DNA of 26,084 nucleotides, from the NCBI GenBank assembly GCA_003614735.1, contig KZ992620.1, positions 1-26,084 of the forward strand. The letters run 5' to 3'. Under the pieces are notes generated by a model. It saw only the letters and a list, made by a program, of their open reading frames with translations. It was not told the DNA's origin and did not search any database. Shown in pieces: positions 19,325 through 26,084 of this stretch. The translations under genes were made by a program, and so were the position numbers. Numbering within the stretch: the first letter of the stretch is position 1; every line of letters begins with the position of its first letter. This stretch comes from Thamnocephalis sphaerospora. Lineage: Eukaryota; Zoopagomycota; Zoopagomycetes; Zoopagales; Sigmoideomycetaceae.

Positions 19325-21912
19325 GATGGCTGAAGTTACGATGATATCACTGCGAAAAGGCTATTTTGATGTTGAAGTTGAACGATGTCGAGCGGCGAGC
19401 GGATGCGAGGCCAGAGGTTCGTGGATATCTATCAGTCTATAATAGGGTATAATAAAGGCTGGAGGAGCTGCGGCAACGAGCGAGGTCTATTGGTGACAAA
19501 GGGTAAGAAGGGCGTTGCCGTCTAAGTTAGCTGTACTGAGAATTTCTGCAGCGACTGAGAGTGCAAGGCAGCAGAACGAATGGCACAGGACATGTACCCT
19601 GGCAGGCGCAGCGATGATGGATGGCAGCACCAAGCGTCGCCGTGTGACGTGAGAAAAGATACGCAGAGGGAGTCGGAGAGCGAGAAACGCAGCGAGCAAA
19701 TGTAATGAGCGCTGAACGATTGGCGGTTGCACAGAGACAGAGAGAGGTAAAGGTAGCAGAAGGCAGACAGAAGCGAGGCCAGGTAGTTCAGGTACAGCCA
19801 AAGATGGCAAAGAGTCGGCACTAAATTCTATGTATATATAGGTGTAAGTGCAGCCGTCTATAGAGTGCCGGTAGGACTGGCTACGCAAAAGACAGTGGCA
19901 TGTAGACAAGTGAACAAGCCGCAGGAAAGAGAGAGTGCGGAATAGGAAGGCGCACGCGCGAGTACTGCGCAAAATGTGGCAATACAAAGTAACAGGGCGA
20001 GAGAAGGCAAACAAGTGAGAAAGGATGCCACAATCGACGGACTGCGAATGCAGAAGGGTGAAGGACGGTTGCGACGGGATAAGCTTATGAGCGCCCATGT
20101 CGTGATGTCGTCGTTGGGAGAAAGAACGAGAGAGCGAGCAATCGTCTGCACGATAAAACCCACGCATGGCAAAGGTCACACCGTTCATCGTTCGCGCCAC
20201 GCGTGTCCGCACGCGGATGGCGCTGCAGCGTGGCTCGAGCGCTAAATTGCCTGGCACTAAGCGGCGGCAATGCCAAGGAGGGAAAGTACGTCGAGTAGCA
20301 CAGCGCGGGCTACCGCGGAGCATGTGCAGGCTGACGCGCGCGCTACGTTACTCTGGCGGACGGTGGGAGTTTGAGGGGGGGGGGTTGGCGCACGCACGCA
20401 AGTGTCTGCATGGGACGACAAAGGCACATGACAGAGGCAACATCGCTAACGTGGCTAGTGCGAAGGCCATGTTGGATGCAGCGACAGCATACGCAGGCCT
20501 GGCCGCGCGACATGCCATGCGCAAAGGAGGAGACGCTGCCATGCAGCAGCACGCACGCACGCACGCGAAATGTGCTTTCGTTAGCCGATAGCGAGCACAT
20601 GCACACAATGCGCATGGCAGAATCGGCGGCGCTAGCAATAATGGCAGCTGCAGAACGCATGCTGTCGACATATGTGTGCGCCTCGCTGTGACGGGTGAAG
20701 TTTGTGCGGTAGCACATGACGTTGCTTCCTTTCCGGTGCATGCGCACCCGTTGTCCGCGCACTAATACGTACCAGCCAACGATGGACGAGCCGAATTTGG
20801 TGTATAGGCGCCTAGCGGTTAAATAGGGATGGCACGTGTCGGATGTTCAGGTGGTGATGTCAGTGTCAAAGCGTGGCCGCCGGTGACACAGGCTAGCGAG
20901 GATGTGGGGAGGGCACAGGTAAACGCAGCGGCGTGTTTGGCTAATCTTGCGCTGCAATGCGTGGGCAAACGCGCTGCACTGCGATCAATAATGCCAGGAC
21001 AGCAATACTGCTGTGTGTGTGTGTGTGTGTGTGCGTGTGCGTGCAGGCTGCAGCGACGGCAATAGCACACTTAATATATCGTTGCGGCGTTAACGTTATA
21101 TCGGATATTGGATACGAAATAGCGAAGACGAAGGCGAAAACAACGCGTTAGCAGTGAGCCACGAAAACGTAAAGAGGCGTGCGGTAGCGGAGCAAAAGCG
21201 TGTTACGGCCTCTTCCTCTGGCTTTTAACAGCACCATGCAAGCGGATGGTGTTTTTGCTTTCTGGCATGCGCACGAAATGAGTCGCTACCACGTTTTCTG
21301 CCCAACTGGTGTGTTCGTGCTATTGTGCCAGGTTACATTCCTCCCCACAGCCCTCGCTTCTCGCTTGCCAAACCCGTTGGCAGATCGACTTGGGTCTGTG
21401 GCGCGCAGGCCAGTGCCGATGTGCATGGTGCTGCTGACTAGCGCATAGCCGAGTGCTAGTCGTAGGTGGATGGCGGGCCTACGCGTAGATGCGCACCTGT
21501 CCAACACCTCCCATGGAGCAAAAATCCCTGTACCAACGTGGTCATATCCAAAACTAGTGAACCGGGTATGCGCAGGCGCAACCAGATGGCATCAGGGCAA
21601 ATATGCTGGGCAACGTGGACTTGCCGCTTTTATGATTTTCATCTGCTCTAATTGCTGGATATGGGCCATGGCTGCTCCCCACGTGTGAGATCTCGCTGTA
21701 CGGCCCTCTAAATACTGGTTGAGTAGACTCGACGGTCCAAGCATCGTGGCTTCTCCAAAAAGCTACTCTGCATCCGCATTATGCCATACCGGACCACTAT
21801 GGTCGGCGGGCCTTGCATTCTGTCTAAACGCGGGTAGATGACCTTGACCCGGTCGCGGCAGCAGTAGCGGTCATTTTACCATAATCACCATGTTCTGCGC
21901 TGCTGGTGCTCG
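19325..21912. other. Long non-coding stretch upstream of the Gti1/Pac2 gene
   Basis: About 2.6 kb without a recognised gene. From roughly 19500 to 20300 the strand sense to the Gti1/Pac2 gene is CT-rich and carries a stop-free minus-strand frame, 20323-19487 (278 codons), with S/L/R/C-rich composition and no domain. Upstream are further biased frames near 20343-20762, a GT repeat (21012-21039) and unremarkable sequence to 21912. I read it as promoter plus possible long 5' leader, by analogy with WOR1 of Candida albicans; transcript evidence would settle this. Confidence 0.45.
21012..21039. repeat. (TG)n microsatellite
   Basis: TG dinucleotide run with two GC interruptions near its end, in the intergenic region upstream of the Gti1/Pac2 gene. 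Confidence 0.92.
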
Positions 21913-22172
21913 ATGCTGGCACATGGTAGGCTGTCCCAAGGCATACGTGGTCGTGTCCGACAGGTCTAGATTACCTATTGCTGCCATTGCTGCTGCTGGT
22001 GCTGCTGCCGCTCTGCTGCATAGCCGGTCTGCGGTCACAGCGACCTCCGGCCTATCTGGCCATCAGCCTTGCACTATCGGCCGTGGTACATGTCGGCGGA
22101 GCGCGCTCTGTGCCACAGTGCACGCCAAATTGTCGCGCCCGTACACGCGATACTTGTAAAGGTTCTCGTTGA
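21913..22172 (+). CDS. Possible small two-helix membrane protein
   Basis: Doubtful. An ATG at 21913 followed by a 44-nt intron (21926-21969, GTAGGC..GTCTAG, no clear branch site) joins a second exon 21970-22172, giving 71 residues. The product has a leucine-rich hydrophobic stretch (LLLPLLLLVLLPLCCIAGL), a polar RSQRPP turn, a second hydrophobic stretch (AYLAISLALSAVVHV) and a Cys/Arg-rich tail. I recognise no family. Runs of GCT/CTG-type repeats can create such leucine tracts by chance. Confidence 0.22.
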
Positions 22173-22442
22173 TCTATACCCTGGTAGGCCGTCTCAGGCT
22201 TTCTCGTTCCTGCATCACCACATGGGCAGCTTTAGATTCCCATAAGATGGCCTGCTGTCTATGGCAGGTGTAACACGTGTAACGCTATTGTGATGTCGGA
22301 TCCATGGCATGTAAAGCAGCGGTCAGTTTTGGTGCTGAGCAATCGCATCAACCTTGGACAAAATCCAAAGCAGACTCGGGTGTCATACGTAGAACAAGAT
22401 GGTGCATGTATTATGATGGAAAGTGTGCCTCTTACAGCCATC

Positions 22443-24230
22443 CTATGGCTCCACCTGATCGTACGCCAGATAGACGAGACGGTAGCGGATCCAAAATGCT
22501 ATCGCGCTGCCCAACACCTGGAGGGCCATAATGCACAGACAGAGCCGGTCTTCGCGCATAGGGCCCAGGTGAACGAGCAGTAGGTTGATCAGGGTGAAAT
22601 TGCTGCTGCGCACTGGCCGGTCTGGATCGCGCGCCGCCTCCTCGGCCGTCAGCCACGGCGGGAGCGCCGCATTTGGTGCATCAGCTGCCCCAAAATCGCG
22701 CGCACGCGTTACACGCGCCATGCCCAAGCGTGCATACAAGTCAATTATGGCACGGCCAGTCCGGCTGAGCACTTTGAGGTCCGCCTCACTAGGCTCAAGA
22801 AGTCCGGTAGCCTCGTTCAGTCTATGCGCATGCGGCGTTAGTCAAGCTGGTGGTGGCGTATATGTATGTGTGTGTGTGTGTGTGTGTGTGCAAATTCTTT
22901 GGCCCGCATGCGCAACACGCAAATCAGCCGGATTGGACGTACTTTGGCATACGATGCCGAGGACATGGTACCCGGTGGAATAGCTGTGGCACCGAGTATA
23001 CGAAATTAAACACTTGCGGGATGAAAAAGAGCAGAACCGTCTTGCTAAAATGGCCTAGAATGGAGACCACCGCAAACGTCATGCCTGCAAAGTAGCAGTA
23101 TGTATCGCCAACAAAGACACGGGCGGGGAACCTATGTGAATCGCGGTCAAGTCAACCAGCTGACGGCAGCGTACTTTCCATACCGGCTGCTTACCAGTTG
23201 TGCCAGAGTAGTGCCAGCGATACGCCGATAAACGGCAGCATAAAGTGTAGCGAAAACAGATGGGCATTCACTGCTGCCGGATCACTGTTGCCGAGATACA
23301 AAAAGTCGTTGGCAGCAATGGACATGGCAATCACCACCGACTGGCCAACTTCGAGTCCGTTGATGCCAGCTAGGATATTAATGGCGTTGGTGCAAAAGAT
23401 GGACATCATGCTCATATAGATGTAGTACAGGGGGCCTGTGTGCGAAACACATAGGTTAGAAGAGGCCAGTGCACTTTCTGCTGCGGGGTCACTCTACCTA
23501 GATCAATCAGGCTACCAAGCAACGAGCGCAGCGGCAGCGGGACCATCACCGCCGTTCCGCCGCCCGACTCGTAGTAGACCGCTAGCAGAGGGATGGCGGC
23601 CACACAGGGCAGCAGCAGCTTGTGGCGCCAGCGAATATCGAACACGTCGTCTGCAAAGCCAAGCAGCGCCATACTCTGCAGCGACAGTAGCGCTGAAAGC
23701 ATGTCGCCCAGCTAGACGCGCATCGCCATCATTTAAATCGTTAGCGGCGCAGGTCGCTGCTTCGGTCGTGCACAGACGACCTACCCGGGCTTCTGGAAAG
23801 CGAAACTGCCACCCAGCGCCATCCTCTCCCTCTATCCAGCGAAGAAATGGAAATGGGATAAGCAGAAAGAGGACAACAAGGTAGATGGCAGCCACCGCCA
23901 GGCCCAGGCTCTCTGGACTAGGCATGGTCGAGCGGAAGGTGAGCTTGACGCAATCTTTAGCCAAAGCGCCATCGCCATGACTTACAGCTCCGGACGGCCA
24001 GGCTTGAGCAAATCACGGCCACGGCGGCCGGCGCTTGCAAATGCCGGCCCAAAACGTGGAATCAGCAAAAAGGTCGCTAGACCAGCCAGCAGCATTGCCG
24101 CGAGGAGCACGCTAAGCGCATGAGCGCTTTCACGCGGCACCACCAGGGCAAGCAGGTGTCCGTAGTGCCGGACAAACGCGGCGACCGCAACACCGGACAC
24201 GCCAAGTGCCAGCGTTTCTTTAGACGGCAT
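22443..24230 (-). CDS. ALG7: UDP-GlcNAc:dolichyl-phosphate GlcNAc-1-phosphate transferase
   Basis: Transfers GlcNAc-1-phosphate to dolichyl phosphate, the first step of N-glycan precursor synthesis at the ER and the target of tunicamycin. Exons 24230-23986, 23917-23785, 23711-23498, 23435-23195, 23131-22943 and 22821-22443 give 466 residues (yeast 448). Polytopic: many hydrophobic segments. Conserved motifs: [33 protein letters not shown] (catalytic aspartates), [56 protein letters not shown], and [20 protein letters not shown]. The last intron (22822-22942) is 121 nt and carries a CA repeat. An in-frame upstream ATG at 24326 would add 32 residues, mostly leucine from a triplet repeat; 24230 is preferred because the family starts near there. 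Confidence 0.95.
22867..22890. repeat. (TG)12 microsatellite inside the last ALG7 intron
   Basis: A pure TG run (CA on the sense strand), upstream of the TTGACTAAC branch site of the intron. Confidence 0.95.
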
Positions 24231-24683
24231 CCGGGTAACAGTTGCCCGTCGAGCGCACAGGGTAGAGCAGCTGAGTAGCAGTAGCAGTAGTAGTAGTAGT
24301 AGTAGTAGTAGTAGTTGGATGAGCAATAGGCGAGGCGCGGTCGTGTTGCCAGCCGTGCACGGTCAAGCTAGTCCACCGACGAATCTGTACTGGACGCCCA
24401 ATCGCCCTCGGGCCAACCACATGATGGGCGGTGCTATTTTTCTTTTTCTTTTTACTGTGTGCGCTTGTTGCGCGCGCACTCCTCCTCCTGCCGCTACGCC
24501 GACTGTTGCTATTGCCCTTGCAGCCGCTGCTATTCCTCGGACGTCTGCTTGCAGTAGGATCGCCAGCCGCACGCACACGGCCGTCTAAGCTTGGAGCGCG
24601 GATCTTTGTTACGCCTCACGTTCACCTCGTCTCTTTGCACCTGACGTGGCTACAGCTGCTAGCGCAGCCGGTTGTTGTTCAAA
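24231..24683. promoter_or_regulatory. Divergent ALG7/NOG1 intergenic promoter region
   Basis: 453 bp between opposed start codons. It holds the AGT/AGC triplet repeat next to ALG7 and pyrimidine-rich plus-strand sequence (24431-24540) ahead of NOG1. No specific factor site was recognised. Short frames on both strands look like chance. Confidence 0.5.
24274..24315. repeat. (AGT/AGC)14 triplet repeat
   Basis: Fourteen triplets just upstream of the ALG7 start. On the ALG7 strand, in the ALG7 frame, they read as 14 leucine codons following an ATG at 24326. Confidence 0.95.
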
Positions 24684-26084
24684 ATGTCGTCCATCTACAA
24701 TTTTAAGAAGATCCAGGTGGTGCCGAGCGCCGATGACTTTCTCGACATTGTGCTCAGTAAGACGCAGCGCAAGACGCCGACGGTCATTCACAAGAATTAC
24801 AAAATTAGCCGGATCCGCAATTTCTACATGCGCAAGGTCAAGTTCACGCAAGACAGCTTTGACGAGAAGCTGAAGATGATGCTGGACGACTTTCCGCGTC
24901 TGGAGGTATGTGCAGCAGGTGGAGCAGATGGGTGAGCGTGCGTACTGTCGCTTGGCCAGTCGCTTATGTGGCAGCTGCTGTCGTCTAGAATGTGCATCCG
25001 TTCTATGCCGATCTTATGAACGTGCTCTACGACAAGGACCACTACAAGCTTGCGCTTGGCCAGATCAATACTGCTCGTCACTTGATCGGCCAGGTTGCCA
25101 AGGACTATGTGCGTCTGCTCAAGTTTGGCGACTCGCTCTACCGCTGCAAACAGCTGAAGCGGGCGGCACTCGGTCGGTAAGTCTAGCGTGTGTTGCTCCA
25201 GAAAACAACGGGAATAGCGTGACTTACCAAGTGGGCACGCGTCTCTGTCAGTATGGCCACGATCATGAAGCGCCAAAAGGACAGTCTGGCGTATCTGGAG
25301 CAGGTTCGTCAGCATCTTGCGCGTCTGCCGTCCATCGACCCAAACACCCGTACGCTGCTGGTGTGCGGCTACCCGAACGTTGGCAAGTCCAGCTTCATGA
25401 ATAAGGTGACGCGCGCGGACGTGGATGTGCAGCCGTACGCCTTCACCACCAAGTCGCTGTTTGTCGGCCACATGGACTACCGCTACCTGCGCTGGCAAGT
25501 GATTGACACGCCGGGAATTCTGGACCATCCGCTTGAGGACCGCAACACCATTGAGATGCAGTCCATCACGGCCATGGCACATCTGCGTGCGTGCATCCTC
25601 TACTTTATGGATCTGTCGGAGCAGTGCGGCTACAGTGTGGCCGACCAGGTGCGCCTGTTCCACAGCATCAAGCCTCTCTTTGCCAACAAGCCCATCATGC
25701 TGATCATCAGCAAGATTGACACTCGTCGTCCGGAGGATCTTTCGCCGGAGGAGCGTGCGCTGGTTGAGGAGATTATCAACGAAGAGGGTGTCGAAGTGGC
25801 GCAGCTGAGCTGCCACACCGAGGAGGGTGTGATGGACGCGCGTAACAAGGTGCGTGTGCGCATGTGCTCGGTGGTTGTGGCCGTCTTGTTGCTGACACTG
25901 TATTCTGGTGTTCAACGCGTAGGCATGCGACAAGCTGCTGCAGTCGCGTGTGGAGATCAAGATGAAGGGCCAGAAGATCAACGACGTGCTCAACAAGCTT
26001 CATCTGACTCAGCCGCAAGCCCGCGACGATATGGTACGTGCAGCGTATGTGCTGACGTTTGAGCATCAACACGACGACTCACGC
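24684..26084 (+). CDS. NOG1: Nucleolar GTPase NOG1 (60S ribosome biogenesis), 3' truncated by window end
   Basis: GTPase of pre-60S particles. Exons 24684-24905, 24989-25176, 25252-25849 and 25923-26033 are in the window, and a fourth intron (GTACGT) runs off the end; 373 residues are seen. The N-terminal helical domain starts [19 protein letters not shown]. The G domain shows G1 GYPNVGKSS (about residue 175), G3 DTPG (about 221) and, at the G4 position, SKID (about 290) in place of NKxD. The segment that follows ([50 protein letters not shown]) is diagnostic for NOG1. Codon use is strongly biased, as expected of a highly expressed gene, which also creates a long antisense frame. Confidence 0.96.

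Noticed and set aside
19487-20323. 278-codon minus-strand frame as a protein-coding gene
   Set aside because: Skewed S/L/R/C composition follows from the CT-rich strand; no domain, no introns typical of the neighbourhood. Kept only as a possible leader frame.
20343-20762. Overlapping open frames on both strands, 100-140 codons
   Set aside because: Low-complexity GC-rich sequence (repeated ACGC units); overlapping frames on both strands and no motif indicate chance.
24824-25996. 390-codon minus-strand open frame across NOG1
   Set aside because: It lies wholly antisense to the well-supported NOG1 exons and introns; strong codon bias in NOG1 explains the lack of stops.
1-26084. CRISPR arrays, transposons, LTR elements or virus-derived genes
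   Set aside because: Scanned for direct repeats with spacers, terminal repeats and transposase, reverse-transcriptase or capsid motifs; none seen.

Overview
The window is a compact, intron-rich nuclear segment of a fungus. Two genes point to fungi: a Gti1/Pac2 (WOPR) regulator, a fungal-specific family, and a URC1-type uracil-catabolism enzyme with a fungal-style domain layout. Most other genes are conserved eukaryotic housekeeping genes cut by many short introns (about 49-137 nt, mostly 55-85). Donors are GTAAGT/GTACGT/GTAGGT-like, branch sites CTAAC/CTGAC-like, and acceptors TAG/CAG. I traced splicing by hand from reading phase and family conservation. About 66 introns came out, and nearly every gene closed to a whole number of codons. 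I cannot place the species; the intron density resembles basidiomycetes or early-diverging fungi rather than yeasts.

Layout. 189-1835 (-) URC1 GTP-cyclohydrolase-II-like enzyme, 5' end unresolved. 1846-3317 (+) FBXO9/Hrt3/Pof7 F-box protein. 3399-6961 (-) anaphase-promoting complex subunit APC2 (17 exons). 7047-8352 (+) a probable securin, the key APC/C substrate, divergent from APC2 across 85 bp. 8770-9213 (-) an unrecognised three-exon small gene. 9761-9832 (-) tRNA-Phe(GAA). 10061-11336 (+) LENG1/CIR-N-domain protein. 11396-14497 (-) Ku70 (18 exons). 14609-15189 (-) mitoribosomal bL28m. 15377-16435 (+) EMC7. 16681-17143 (+) Sec61 gamma/SSS1. 17654-19324 (-) Gti1/Pac2 regulator behind a region of about 2.5 kb with no recognised gene. 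21913-22172 (+) a doubtful small membrane protein. 22443-24230 (-) ALG7/DPAGT1. 24684 to the window end (+) NOG1, truncated.

Connections. APC2 and the securin candidate act at the same step (anaphase onset) and share one short promoter that contains a forkhead-type site. EMC7 and Sec61 gamma, neighbours in the same orientation, both work in ER membrane insertion, and ALG7 starts N-glycan synthesis in the same membrane. Otherwise the order looks like ordinary fungal gene packing.

I see no CRISPR, mobile element or cluster of accessory genes, and no clearly new multi-gene system. The interesting material is in gene architecture: four GCAAGT-type GC-AG introns, a 9-nt and a 15-nt microexon, the APC2/securin arrangement, a non-canonical G4 motif in NOG1, an in-frame poly-leucine repeat ahead of ALG7, and an unidentified small spliced gene.
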